Positions 31,162 through 42,055 of a stretch of DNA of 64,000 bases are shown here, one piece after another. The notes under the pieces were generated by a model that worked only from the letters and a program-made list of their open reading frames with translations, did no database searches and was not told where the DNA came from. The stretch spans positions 253,501-317,500 of the forward strand of contig CAJNDS010001713.1 in assembly GCA_905221605.1 (NCBI GenBank), in the 5' to 3' direction. The stretch is from Symbiodinium natans (taxonomy: Eukaryota; Sar; Dinophyceae; Suessiales; Symbiodiniaceae). How positions within the stretch are numbered: position 1 is the stretch's first letter; each line of letters begins with the position of its first letter. The translations under genes were made by a program, and so were the position numbers.

Positions 31162-31500
31162 ATGAAGAAAGAGGCACTATGTCACTTTGTTGAGTGTGAT
31201 ATATGTAGAATATTTGAAGGAACAGCACTTTTTAGAAAAGAAAATTTTAACAGACATCTTAATAGTAAAAGTCATAAGCTTAATGAAGAATTTAAAACAA
31301 TTAGTGATAAATGGAACAATGAAAAAGATGAAAAAGTAAAATCTAAATTATGGAAACAGTTAGAAGAAGTAAGTAGCAAACAACGGAAAGTGAAGAAATC
31401 AAAATCATTAAACACTTATTGTGATTTGACAGAAGAAGAAAGAAACACGTATATTGAAAGACATAACAATAGGTATATTAATTTAAATGAAATGGATTAG
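31162..31500 (+). CDS. C2H2 zinc-finger protein
   Basis: 112 codons. CDICRIFEGTALFRKENFNR followed by HLNSKSH gives a single CxxC-H-x5-H finger of the U1/matrin type, which binds RNA or DNA. The remainder is a Lys/Glu helix and an acidic tail. It is the last gene before the right inverted repeat and has an early promoter, so an early regulator is plausible. Confidence 0.7.
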   Translation: MKKEALCHFVECDICRIFEGTALFRKENFNRHLNSKSHKLNEEFKTISDKWNNEKDEKVKSKLWKQLEEVSSKQRKVKKSKSLNTYCDLTEEERNTYIERHNNRYINLNEMD

Positions 31501-31505
31501 ATAAC

Positions 31506-31532
31506 CATCATATTAAGTTAATTAATATGATG
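31506..31532. terminator. Hairpin after the last viral gene
   Basis: Perfect 11-bp stem CATCATATTAA / TTAATATGATG with a 5-nt loop, directly downstream of the last stop codon and before the right inverted repeat. Confidence 0.7.
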
Positions 31533-31552
31533 ATTATGGACTTCAAGTATTC

Positions 31553-31880
31553 GGGGCTTTGGTAAGGGTATTGTTAGGGAGCTTTGGAAAAGTAGGATGG
31601 AAATTAGGGGAAATGAATGAAGGGCGGTGGTATGAGAATTGGAATGAATGTTGGGGAGTGGAGTTGAAAAATGAATGAGGGTGGAATGATTGGTGAAAAA
31701 ATGCTGAAAACCGTGGGTAAAAGGGCAATATTTGGGAAAAACCCTAGAAACCCCCTCTGAAAAGCGAATAAGGTGGAAGGGGGAAGAAAATGAAGAAGGT
31801 AGGTTAGGAATTGAAATAACAGCGGAGGGGGGCAACGAATGATGAGTAAGTCCTGAGAATCCCCCTTTTAGTAATTTTTT
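31553..31880 (-). repeat. Right terminal inverted repeat (328 bp)
   Basis: Reverse complement of 10866-11193, no difference found. The inner boundary is sharp, with only a short imperfect extension to 31540. Confidence 0.97.
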
Positions 31881-31885
31881 AGGGG
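31881..31885. repeat. Candidate target site duplication, right copy (AGGGG)
   Basis: Same five bases as 10861-10865, followed by more G. Restoring the empty site would give one continuous G-rich host tract. Confidence 0.6.
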
Positions 31886-33085
31886 GGGTGGTTTGGATTT
31901 CAGGGTTCAGGCTTCGGGTTTGCGCTGTTTTGCTTTTGGGGGGCGGGGTTTGCAAGTCAGGTTCAGGTTGAGGGCTTCGGGCGGATTTAGGCTTAGGGTA
32001 TGGTTTGGGGTCTGGTTTAGGGCAGAGCAGAGGCCCCCGGAGAGCGGGACATCAAAAAAAAAGGCGAAAACCATGGCATTTGCTGTGCTTTCTTCACCTC
32101 GTGACAGGTGCTGCTGGTGCCGCTTATTTGCTTTGACTGCCAACAGTGCCCGGAATGCGTTCGTTTACCGGGTTTTGTGTGCGTCTACAGGCGACAGGTA
32201 TGGTATTTACATCATTTTTGCTTGTTTTCACACGACTTTTTTTCTCAGAAGGTCATGTTCAGGCGCACGCGACCACTCCAACCCAACCCCCACCATCCCA
32301 CGCCACTCCCACTTCACGCCGTCGACATACCTTCCAAATCGAGACCCCAGACTTGGCCCCCCCCCCTCCCCAAAAAAAAAAAAATTAACAAAATCAATAG
32401 ATAGATAAAACGGCCTCATATCGCAGCTGACGAGCGCTGTGCCGATCCTCAGTTGGCAGCCGTCGTTCGGCCCTATAAACCTCCTTGCCCTTAGAGGGAG
32501 AAGGAGAAGGAGAGGGAGAGGGAGAGGGAAAGGGCGAGAGAGAGAGAGAGAGAGACGAGAGCGAGAGAGAGGGAGGGAGGGGGAGGGGAGGAGGGGAGTG
32601 GAGTTCCCCAAACAAACCCGACTACCCTGAAGCCCAGGATTTCATTTGGCATGACGAATCTGGAAATCTTTTGAGCTACTTAGACTTTGTCCAGCAGGAG
32701 GCCTGCGTACACGAAGAAGTAGCGAGAAGAAGTGGTCTCCATGCATGGCACTTGCTGCAATGGGAGATTTGCTGATTGACTGCTCGCGCGGTCATGAGTA
32801 CAGGCCCTGGATAGAGTTCTGGATCCCTGAGACTTGTACACTGCAATCGTCCTGTCAACTCCTTGAACCGAAGTCCCCTCCCCCCGCACACAGCACAAGA
32901 TATGGAACCCTGAAGCCCTGCCTGCTTCGGCCAAGTGGCCACAACCAGCGATGCATCACCAGCAGCGAATGCGTGGAGAGCCCAGCCTTCGGGATTGGGC
33001 TCTCCCAGGTAGCACCAGCGGAAAGAATCTACCAATGAAAGGTTGCTAAAGCTTGCTTAGCAAGCACCTTCCACTGGGAGGCCTT
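31886..33085. other. Host DNA right of the insertion
   Basis: Telomere-like minisatellite resembling the left flank, then a (GA)n/(GAGAGG)n tract at about 32497-32590. Minus-strand coding-like pieces follow at 32680-32760 (contains TSSRYFFVYAGLLLDKV) and 32900-33035 (contains GEPNPEGWALHAFAAGDASL). They may be 3' exons of the gene at 33086-33412 but I cannot join them with confidence. Confidence 0.4.
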
Positions 33086-33412
33086 GCTTTGGTCGTCAAT
33101 CGAATGCTTCAGAGCTTTGGTGGACAAGCCGAATGGCAACGGTCCATGAATCCTTGCTGCTACCCTCGAGGTCGTCGACGACAGCCGCTATAGTACGATT
33201 AGTGTCTGCTCTGTTTGGTGTATGCTCATGAGTCCAGAGGTGTTCCTTTATCCTAACGGCTACTTGACACTCTAACAACACTTACCGGGTCTCGTCGAAG
33301 CCGTTGCTCATGAGGAACTGGCAAGCATCTGTCGGGCGGCTGGCCTGAGGTGGGGGCCCTTTCTGTCGGATGGCTTGTGCAACGGCGTCGATCTTCCCAA
33401 TGTACTCCTCGG
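33086..33412 (-). CDS. Unknown host gene, two exons separated by a 33-nt intron
   Basis: Exon 33412-33286 reads EEYIGKIDAVAQAIRQKG ... DACQFLMSNGFDETR and ends at CG|GTAAGTG. The next exon starts at 33252 after TTAG and continues IKEHLWTHEHTPNRADTNRT. Phase is kept, and reading through the 33 nt would give an in-frame TAA. The second exon stays open to a TGA near 33096. Another frame just beyond (contains KHSIDDQSKASQWKVLAKQ) suggests the true end may differ. The family is not recognised. Confidence 0.5.
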
Positions 33413-36400
33413 CTATTGGGTTTCAGTATGTTGCGGAATTGGGGCATGTCTCCACACTTCTTCCGAGGTCCTACAGTTACCAGGCTGATGTGCTTCGATC
33501 TTGGCGCTAAGGGCGCAGGCTCTCGTCCTATACATGGTCACATGGTCCCACGGAAGCCCTCAACTTCCCGAAATCCTGCGCCCATTTGCACCCCTTACAG
33601 GCCTTACAGGCACTTGCACATGACATCCTGACCCTTCTGGAGCCCTGAAAAGGCCCTATAAGCCCTCTAAGATCTGACAGCTTGGAAGGTACAGCCATTG
33701 TCGGGGCTCCTGTGTCAACCTCTTTGGGACGACCACGACGCCGTTCTTGGTGCTGCTCCTTGGCAGCCAAGGGGCCAAAGCTTTGTCTGGGTCCGGGCAC
33801 TTGGATCCCTTCACGAAGCCCTTCGCCCCAGCAAAAGAAAGCTCAAGCGACCTCCTTGTCCCAAAACACCATGATACGCAAAGACATGCGCCCAAAGCAC
33901 TTGGGCGGAGACGCAGGGGCTTTTTTGGTTGCCAATGCATTTGGAGGTTGAACTTTTGAGCCGTTTCGGGTTGAGCCCCTGCACCCTTACCCTCAAAATC
34001 CTCACCGAGCATCCACAGCTCGTGCGGCAGCTGGCTCAGGGTGGCGATGCCAGAGATGAAGGCACGCAAGATCACAAAGTTTACCTGAGCCCGTGGTTGA
34101 ATCATGAGGAAAACGCAACATAGATCCTCGATTGAAAAACTTCGGATCAGCGAAGCCCCAATACCCCACCTCCAAGTAACGTGCTGCGCGCTCCATCCCG
34201 GGGATGCCTCACACTTGGAACAGAGACACCCGACATGCAGAGTCGCCTTTGTGCTCAAGGCAAAGTGCAGCACTTAGGGTTTGGGGTTGAGTTTGCCGAA
34301 CCACTGAAGGAAAAATGTGTCTTCAGATTTGGCCTACAGGCCCTGAGCACAACATCAGAGGACTGGGAGGAGGTTCAATTGGACAACACAAGGTCCCTGA
34401 AGACCTTCCCAACTCGCCTTAAGCTTCTTTCAAGTGCAGCAGATGCGCGCGGCGAGTCTGGGTGCCAGGGTAAACTCTTCTGAGCCCAGGTGCTGAGGCG
34501 ATCTGAGGCGTCTGCTTGCTTATTGCCTTATCCGTTGTCCTCACTCATATTTTTGCATCTCATTCATTTCCAACATTCTCTTTCTAACATGAACAATCTG
34601 AATCAATCTTCACCCTCCTTCATTCTTCCCTTTCAGATGCCTTCTGTAACTGCTTTCCTCTAAACATTGTTCCGTGCATAACTTTGGAAATTTAACTCCC
34701 GGTTCTATGATTTACGATGGTACATTCCTGACGTCGGGTGCATCGAAAAGTCTCAGAACACACTCTCGGGCTGCGCCTTCGATTTGCATCTTGGGGGCTT
34801 GTAAAATTCGGGATGCTCAGGAGCCTCAATATACAGCAGATGGCTTAGATGGCCTTAAAACCATCTGAAGCACATGGGTCTTGGCGGGTCAGCTTCATGA
34901 CTTGTCAGAAGAGAGATGCTGAAAATGACTGAGAGAAAGCATCCGGTAAGAATTGACAAACGACGTCTTGATAGTATAGATGACGTCTTGACATAAATAC
35001 AATAACGCGGGTAAGCATCTACAAGGGGGTTCGGCGGCTTTTGTGCAATATCTTGCGGAACCTTATGCGATGCTATTGGGTTAGGTTTTGCAAGTGGAAA
35101 GCACCTAAAGATATGTACATCGCCTGAACATACTAACGCCAAGTTGAAACCAACAAGTGTTCCACATGTCCAAGGCAAAACGTAGTGATGGCCTGTGTAT
35201 CAACGCTTGTGATGTTGTAGTTCTCAGAACAATCGGATGACGATCATAAGAAAGTTCGTTCCAGAAAAAAAGAGTGTAAGGAAACAACAAAGAGCACCAT
35301 AAGGAGAAAACAGGAAGAAGACGAACAGCGAGTCTTTTGCGAGCATTGCGCATGATGTGTCAAATCATGCGAGCAACAAGAGAAACGAGATGCGGGGCAC
35401 CCCATATCGGACCCCCCTGGCCAGCAATGTAGCTGCAACCTCGAAGTCGATCCGCGCTACTTAGGGTGCCCTTCTTTGTTTTAAGAGGCCCTTGCTGTCT
35501 CGGGCTTTAGGCTCCTTCTTGAGGATGGCTCAAGGATCTTGGAGGTGCTTTGAGGGTCTTCCTTGTTGCTTGATAGGCATTCTGAGGTCTCAGCCTTGAA
35601 GGATCTTGGATTAAGCGCTGTAGGATCGGGGCGCTGTTGGGCTGTAGGGTTTGGGACGTAGGATTCGAGAGTTTCGCGTCTCGGGTTATAGGGCTTCAGG
35701 GTTTTACGGTTCTAGACGTTAGGGTTGGCACTCAAGAGAATGAAAGTAGACCTGAATTGGGTCCTTTTGGCGGGCCTCGCATGTTTTCAGGGACGTTGGG
35801 CAGTTGAACGGTCTTCCTGCCAGTGGACATATTGATGTTGCTGTGGGACCCTGATGTCCGATCTCTGTGTGCTTGCTGTTTGGGATCGTAGCCCTGGGAG
35901 CAAGGAACGTTCTATGACCAAGTCAGGGTTCCGTATGCAGGCAACAAAACCAGGGGCGAGCAGAAGTATCTCAAGGCTTGGTAGAATCTCACTGCAGGCG
36001 TCGCTTTCTTTCCCCTCCTGCCGAGGGTCGGATTCGTCCGCGTCCGATGGTGCCATCTGCCTTTTAGACGATTGCATACAGCTCCTTCTCGACTTCTCTC
36101 TCACTTCACGATCCGAACCCCCTCCCTTTGAAAACCCGAGGAGTGGAGTGAAGTGAAGGGTGCCAGAGGCGCATGAGAGCTCACATTCTACGATGGTTGC
36201 GGTGGCAGGGGCTTCCGGGATCCCGAATATGGGTGTAAGTTTAGGAGTCTGGGCCTTTTGGGCCCATGAGGGCTTCAGCTGCCCAAGCTCGGCTACGAAA
36301 ATGATTTCGGGTTCAGGGATGGCATGCTTGAATGATGCTCCTTGAAATCCCCAAGCCCCATCCTACGAACCACACGCAAATAGTTCAACTTTGTGTGCCT

Positions 36401-37090
36401 GTACGCCTCCAATTCCTGAGCAAACAGTCTTAGTGAAGCCCCAATGGGTGGCTGCCCTCCCGCATCCATCTGGCTCTAACGGCGGCCTCTCTCGCTCTCT
36501 CTCCCGGGTGAAAAGCTAAGACAGCTAAGGCCGCTTGCCCTGGGCTCCTGTGGGGACTGGGAGGTTGTCTGCAAAGGGTTGGGTGTTTGGCAGGAAGGCT
36601 CAATGGCTCGGCATCTTGTGACTTCGGGTTTATGGTTAGGGTTTTCCTATGAAATTATAGCGCAAATAGCGGTTTCCTGTGGAAGTATAGAGACAGACCC
36701 CCCCCCCCCAAACAAAAAAAATTAACAACTACAATAAGGTGCCCTCTAGGTGGGAAAGCTGCTAGAAATGGTAGGACCATGTAGGACCATGACATGCTGC
36801 CTAGCAAGCATCAGTTCCGCAAATAAGGCGGGAGTGCCTTTCCTGATCACGTGCGATTGGATACTTTACGCCTTACGCTATGCAAGTACGGGCACCCCCT
36901 TGCAGGAAGTCGCGGGGAAGCTATGCAAGTACTCGGGCCTACATGTCTGCTTGAAGTCATCGGATTCGGCTTCTGACTGTACGAGAATGCTTTGTAAGCC
37001 CTCATCTATCTACCTAGTTTCAGGTTGTTATTCTTATCTCAGGGCTTGCTGGCGGCTGGGCTCTTTTTGTTTGGTGAGAACGCCTTCCTA
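33413..37090. other. Host DNA, unassigned exon-like segments
   Basis: No named gene. The best minus-strand candidate exon is 34000-34086 (VNFVILRAFISGIATLSQLP..., CAG acceptor, CG|GTGAGG donor). An AT-hook-like RRRGRPKEVD lies on the minus strand near 33720-33770. Plus-strand 34280-34450 and 36790-37000 look coding by composition. 34.5-34.75 and 34.9-35.3 kb are AT-richer than their surroundings. A C run lies at about 36701-36710. Confidence 0.35.
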
Positions 37091-37132
37091 ACTACCAAAA
37101 TGAAACACCGCGGTGTTCAAAACTCACGAAGC

Positions 37133-37588
37133 TCACCATCCCTGCTGGCCGCCCCATTGCTGCTGAGGACCGCCCTTTCCATAGCAGCCACCGCAACCTC
37201 CACAGCCGCCACCAAGGCCGCCTCCACAGCCGCCGCCTAGACCCCCGCAGCCGCCACCCAGGCCGCCGCCACAGCCACCGCCCAAGCCACCTCCACAGCC
37301 ACCGCCCAGGCCGCCACCACAGCCGCCACCGAGGCCACCGCCACAGCCGCCACCTAGACCGCCTCCACAGCCACCACCCAAACCGCCGCCACAGCCGCAA
37401 CCAGGACCGCCGCAGCCCCCATAGCCAGGACCCCCGCCATTCCAAGCTGGGCCTTTGCCTCCGCAGCCGCAGCCGCAACCCCCGCAGCCCCCACATCCGC
37501 AGCCACCTCCGCACCCACCACAACCGCAGCCTCCACAGCCACCTCCGCAGCCACAGCCTCCGCAGCCTCCGCCGAAGGAATTGCCCAT
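37133..37588 (-). CDS. Gly/Cys-rich repeat protein with possible myristoylation site
   Basis: 151 codons from ATG 37588 to TGA. It is almost wholly Gly and Cys in GGGLGGGC-type repeats, with a short Trp/Asn/Pro interruption (KGPAWNGGGPGYGG) and a Gln/Trp-rich end (QQQWGGQQGW). MGNSFG at the start fits an N-myristoylation signal. The clean start, stop and non-repetitive ends argue for a gene. However, GCC-rich microsatellite DNA opens long frames on both strands here, so it could be spurious. Confidence 0.45.
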   Translation of the reverse strand: MGNSFGGGCGGCGCGGGCGGCGCGGCGGGCGCGGCGGCGCGCGGKGPAWNGGGPGYGGCGGPGCGCGGGLGGGCGGGLGGGCGGGLGGGCGGGLGGGCGGGLGGGCGGGLGGGCGGLGGGCGGGLGGGCGGCGGCYGKGGPQQQWGGQQGW

Positions 37589-38649
37589 GGGGCCTCCTTT
37601 GCCTGCTCAGAGACACTGACCAACTAGATTGATTAAAGGGAGTGCTAAGGACTCTGACGTCTCTACACGGAGCCAGCACTGGAACACTCGTCTGCTCCAA
37701 TGCTGTCACCAATATCCCGTCAGACGTCCGAGGACGAGGACCTGCGAACCTCCCTCACTTTCTGCATCCTGACAACACCACAGCACAAGTAGCAAAGCAA
37801 TGTCCTCGACCTCAACGTCTCATCTCTACACCGCCCGTGAACCCCAAAGCAGCCCTGGCCTGGTGGCAGGTTGAGGGGTAAGGGCGGTCGAGGTACCTTT
37901 GAGGTGGCGGGATTCGAGGGGGTGCATAAATTCATAAGCCTAAGGGTTGAGAGCCTCAAGCTTGCCACCAGCGGTGGAGGAGAAAGGTGCCCCGGCATAC
38001 ATCTACAAGTAGCGAGTGGGAATTCTCACAAACAACACGAAAGCAGGGATTGCTGAATAGTTGACACTTGCTCCTCACTACGGCTTTGCTTGGAATGCCC
38101 AGTTGTGGCCCCCATGCCCCCTTGTTCCCGAATCCCCGCGACGACCACGATCACAGCTGCAAACTCACACTTCGTGGCAGGGCGATGGGTTCACCCAGTC
38201 TCCTAAAAAGGAAGCCTACTACTCTCACTCATCTCACGAATCTCACTAGACCTCAGCTTTTGGATCTGAATCGTTCTCCCTTGGATCCATGCTCCTCAGC
38301 GTAAACGCGCTCCACTTGTTTTGACTCTGTGCCGTTGTCCTTCCATCCCTGCCTTTCTGAATGGACTGCTTCGTGCCGAAGTTTGGCCAGGCGATAGAGA
38401 GCCATAAAAAGACCCGGGGGGAGGGGGCCAGGAGTGTGTTTTTTTTTGCTGCAAGCACACCGAGGGCTCCAGCTGCCTTCCACGCCTGCTGATATGCTGA
38501 TAGTCCCTCATTTGGTTCTTTGTTCCGGGGCGCACACGCCAATGCTGAGTCACTCAGCTCGCTCGATCTTTCCTGGTTCTTGGCTATTGCCTCATATACC
38601 CCAAGCCCTGGCTTCCAAATCCAATGAAGCCATTCTTTCTTTCTCGACC

Positions 38650-39260
38650 GCGGTGCATTTCCGGGCATGCCGCCAAGCCCGGGTGGTCGCGGTGGCATGC
38701 CGAGGCCACCTATGGTCGAATTCAGGGTTACAAGGTCCTCAACGTAGGGCTGAGGGTTCAGATTCGAACGCACTTGTCAAGGGTTTAGGGTCCAGAGGGC
38801 GTTGAAGCGCGAGACCCTCAGACATGAAGGTGCCCGGCCTATTTAGGAGGGCATTGAGCAGGCTGGTAATCGACCGGATAACTCGGGATAACGAGTTGGC
38901 CATCTTTGTGACAGGATGCCGGGTTTGGGCTCGTGAACGCGAGGAACCTCCCAAACTCCCCAAGCCTCGAAGCCGGTAAACCCAAAAAACTTTGGCAGCA
39001 CCAGAGTTTGGAACTTGGGGAGATTTCGGGATTATAGGGGTGGCCGGAGTGGTAGGTTCAGGGTTCTCAAAGGGCACCTTTGGATGCTCCTCAATTCGGG
39101 ATAAACTCTACACCCCGCGAACAAAACACCCGAAAGTCCTCCAGAAGCCAGAGAAGGCAGTTTCTGCGCGAGAGGCATCCCGCCTCCCATCGGGTCCCCC
39201 ATGCCCATAGGGGGTGGCACTGCGCCGAGGCCAGGCCTGGCACCACGCGGCAGATGCATG
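38650..39260 (-). other. Gly/Pro/Met-rich exon-like segments
   Basis: Minus strand near 39170-39250 reads VPPPMGMGDPMGGGMPLAQK. Minus strand near 38652-38718 reads GLGMPPRPPGLGGMPGNAP after an ATAG acceptor. The composition resembles the tails of RNA-binding or splicing proteins. They could belong to the gene at 39778-40461 or to the KH gene further right. Confidence 0.35.
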
Positions 39261-39392
39261 GCAGTTTGTCTTGCAAAACCCTCAGAGACTCCAAAACCCT
39301 TTCATTAAGGAATGTACCGTAACTCATATTCGGGTTCCCATTATAATTTATGGGCTGTTCCTTCATGAAGGGGATTTGGATTCTTTTTTTTT

Positions 39393-39419
39393 GGGGGGGG
39401 GGGGGGGGGGGGGGGGGGG
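39393..39419 (+). repeat. 27-base poly-G run
   Basis: Uninterrupted G tract following a T run. It causes poly-Gly frames. Other homopolymers are at 4265-4282 and 10847-10859. Confidence 0.9.
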
Positions 39420-39777
39420 CGAACTCGTGTGAAAATGAGCTCCTGCAGCCTGACAGCGTTGTGCAGCCCAGTGCCCGAAACGCCATCCTTGAAACACCCA
39501 AAGGGGCCACCCAGCAACGGAACCCACTCCAAACCAGAAGAAGAGTCTTCAAATCCTTGAAAAATCTTTTGTAGCTGCAACACCAGCCCGACTCCACCTT
39601 GGGCCGCCGTAGGCATTCATGGGTCTGCAGCAGGGCGATATGAGGGCAATGAGGGGGGGGGGGGATGAGGGGTTCTAGCGAGGGTTGTGGGTCTCTGTGT
39701 GTGCTGTCCAAGCTTTGGAGCACTGCTCTTGAAGGGGTGGCACGGCCATCAGCGACGGCGTGCGGAGTCGATGAAAC

Positions 39778-40461
39778 TTTGAAGCTGGCTGCACAAGCCC
39801 ATCTCCAAGGCAGATGCAGGCGTATCGGCGGAGCTCACCAGCATCGTGCCACTCAGGTTTGACGATATTGGCATTACTCTTCTGCTGATATTGTCTATAT
39901 AATCTATGACCCGAAGCCGCCAAATCCTGTCCGGGCCTCATTCCGCCGCCCATTGGTCCACCACCCTGGCAGAACCAGGCAGGTTGGGGCTTTTGGCTTT
40001 GAGGGCTTCGGCCGATTTTGGCATTAAGACTTGAATGGAGAAGCAGAGCCCCGCATGGCCCACACAAAGGAGGTGCAGCTTAGAGTGCTTGGGCTGTTAA
40101 CTTTTGGGCTGGGTAGGGTGGGGTTCGGGCAGTTGCACAGACAAGTGCGCCAACCCATTGTCACAAGAAAGAGGAAAAAGATGAACACGATGAGCTCTTC
40201 ACCTGGTGCTCTGCATGCGCAACACAGGGGCTTCCGAGGGAGGCCTGAGCTACTTGCTTGCGACTAAATACTTAAACAGTTCAACAGCCAAGAACCCTGG
40301 AGGTGGGTCACCTTGCCCCACGACTTCTCCATGATCTTGGCCTGGCCATGTCGGAGCTTTCGGAGTTTGTGCAGCACGTAGGTTGAGGATGCCATGGATC
40401 GGTCGTCACAGGTTTCGGGGCATGATTCGTGACAGCAGGAGCTCACGATCACGACACCATC
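39778..40461 (-). CDS. Unknown host gene, two exons (Cys-rich, then Gly/Met-rich)
   Basis: Exon 40461-40312 is exactly 50 codons in phase 0 between a TTAG acceptor and an AAG|GTGACC donor. It reads SSCCHESCPETCDDRSMASS and then a basic helix (YVLHKLRKLRHGQAKIMEKS). Exon 39965 to about 39778 starts after CAG with GGGPMGGGMRPGQ and continues to PEWHDAGELRRYACICLGDG. The DDRSMAS...LHKLRKL stretch faintly recalls RCK-type domains of ion channels, but I would not name the family on that. Confidence 0.5.
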
Positions 40462-40734
40462 CTAAGCCCTGAAACCCTAAACCCAAAACCCTGAACCCTA
40501 ACTTTGCCTCAACTTCAAATCTGGAACCATCCAAAGATTGAGCAGCACTTCAGCAACGCCTGAATGCGCACACTGAACCGACAAAACTACTGACTGAACC
40601 TCTGACGCCGCTGACTAAATCCGCTCCGAGGGGCGTGGATCAAGTCCTCGGCTCTTTGGACTTGCTCCACGGAGCCTGGGCCGATGATGACCTGGGATTA
40701 TGGGAGCTTGCAACGGAACAGTCGCCACGGACTG

Positions 40735-40940
40735 AGGTGGCGATGGCGTGCTTGGTTGTGCTGGTTGTGTTGGTTATGTTGGTGGTTGCGTTGGTTGCGT
40801 TGGTTGCGTTGGTTGGTTGGTTGTGTGGTTGCATTTGGTGGTGGTGGCGTTTGGTGGTGGTGGTGGTGGTGGTGGGTGGTGGTGGTGGTGGTGGTGGTGG
40901 TGGTGGTGGTGGTGGTGGTGGTGGTGGTGGTGGTGATTTT
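40735..40940. repeat. (GGTTGT)n and (GGT)n microsatellite
   Basis: About 200 bp of GTTG then GGT triplets. Source of poly-Val/Gly/Trp and poly-His/Thr frames. Confidence 0.9.
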
Positions 40941-41836
40941 GGAACCGAGCCTGCTGCTGAAGAAGATCCACTCAAGCAACAGGGTACGTCTCTACGACAA
41001 TTGGTGCTAGACGGCTTGAAAGTAATGGCAAGTCCCTAAGCCCCAAGCCTTAAGCGGAAAAGACGCAAGCTACTCCTTGCAGCTCGGGCACCGTAGCCTG
41101 CTCACCCGGCGAGGTCTGATCCTTGGCCATCGGGATTTCAAGCCCACAATGGCCACGTCAGACAGTTTCGACAAGCAGCCGTTCAAGCTAGTCTATGCTT
41201 CTCCAGCCCTTGAAGACCCACACCCCAACACTCAACACGCTTTTTGAGTAGGGTTTCGGGGCTGAGGCTTCGACCCTACTGTGACCCTGCAAGTAGACCG
41301 ACTGGCACTCAACGGGCTAAAAGCCAGACTTCAACGATCCAGAACCTGAAAGCTGCAATGAGGGCCCCGGCAATCTGGATCTGACATCCCGCCTCGGAGG
41401 TCATCCCCCTGCCAGCAACTGCGGAGTGGGACACAAGGGCCAAAATGGGCTAGAGCCAGCAGAGCGCGTTGTGTTGGGAGCGAGGTTCAACTGAGGGTTC
41501 TGAGCAGATTAGGGCGACGGCGCGTTCAAGGTTACGAGGGGCTTCGGATGTGCTTTGACACGCGGCCCTAAACCCTTTTAAGGCCCGTAAGCCTCCACCC
41601 CTGAGAAAAAAGATAAGCATCAAAGCCCTAGACCCAAGCCAAGGCCCAAGCGGTTCGGGGAAGCTTTGCCCCAAAAGCGCTTCGACTCTAAAGTTTATGG
41701 AATCCTGGTCTGAGATATGCTTCAAGGTGCAGTGTGGGCCCATAGGCATCCTAAGCCCAGATCTTAGCAGTTGGGCTTTGTGTTGATCTTTTTGCGGGTT
41801 CGGAGTTCAGGGCACCCACAGCTCAAGGACGGGCGC

Positions 41837-41880
41837 CTGATGACTTCCCCACCCTTGCCGATGAGGCCGCCGACGTGAAC
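41837..41880 (-). CDS. KH-domain exon (GxxG loop)
   Basis: Between CGCAG acceptor and AG|GC donor the minus strand reads VHVGGLIGKGGEVI plus the first two bases of Arg. GLIGKGGEVIR is the classical GxxG loop of a type I KH domain, which grips single-stranded RNA. About 450 bp downstream on the same strand (near 41370-41410), AGCQIQI resembles the following beta strand, though I could not join it in phase. Likely a second KH domain of the gene at 43640-44802. Confidence 0.6.
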
Positions 41881-42007
41881 CTGCGGCATACTGTTTTTGT
41901 ACCGTCCCGAACATGCCTAAGGATCGAAAGGGTCGAGCTGCAGAAAAAGGCGGGTTGCCATGACTGGAGCTGTTGCAGTATGAGCAACGGCGATACCTGC
42001 TGGACAC

Positions 42008-42055
42008 CAGAACCTCACTCAGAACCTCACTCAGAACCTCACTCAGAACCTCACT
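42008..42055 (+). repeat. Four 12-bp tandem repeats
   Basis: CAGAACCTCACT x 4, exact. Confidence 0.95.

Larger units (their letters stand above)
10866..31880. mobile_element. Integrated Polinton-like / provirophage-like DNA virus, apparently complete
   Basis: 21,015 bp bounded by identical 328-bp inverted repeats and a candidate AGGGG duplication. It encodes the Polinton/virophage core: protein-primed PolB, rve integrase, packaging ATPase, a capsid protein and a penton-like protein, plus a fibre, a lipase and small proteins. All 21 frames are intact. Most of it is AT-rich (by eye near one third GC) with almost no intergenic space, in sharp contrast to the host flanks. The protein set and intact repeats fit a recent, possibly active integration. 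Polinton-like virus, adintovirus-like Polinton and Mavirus-type virophage remain open; the promoter signals favour a virophage-like life. Confidence 0.95.

Noticed and set aside
10866-31880. Bacterial or phage contamination, given the S74 fibre
   Set aside because: PolB, rve integrase and capsid set are of the eukaryotic Polinton/virophage kind, there is no Shine-Dalgarno pattern, and both ends are continuous with host repeats.
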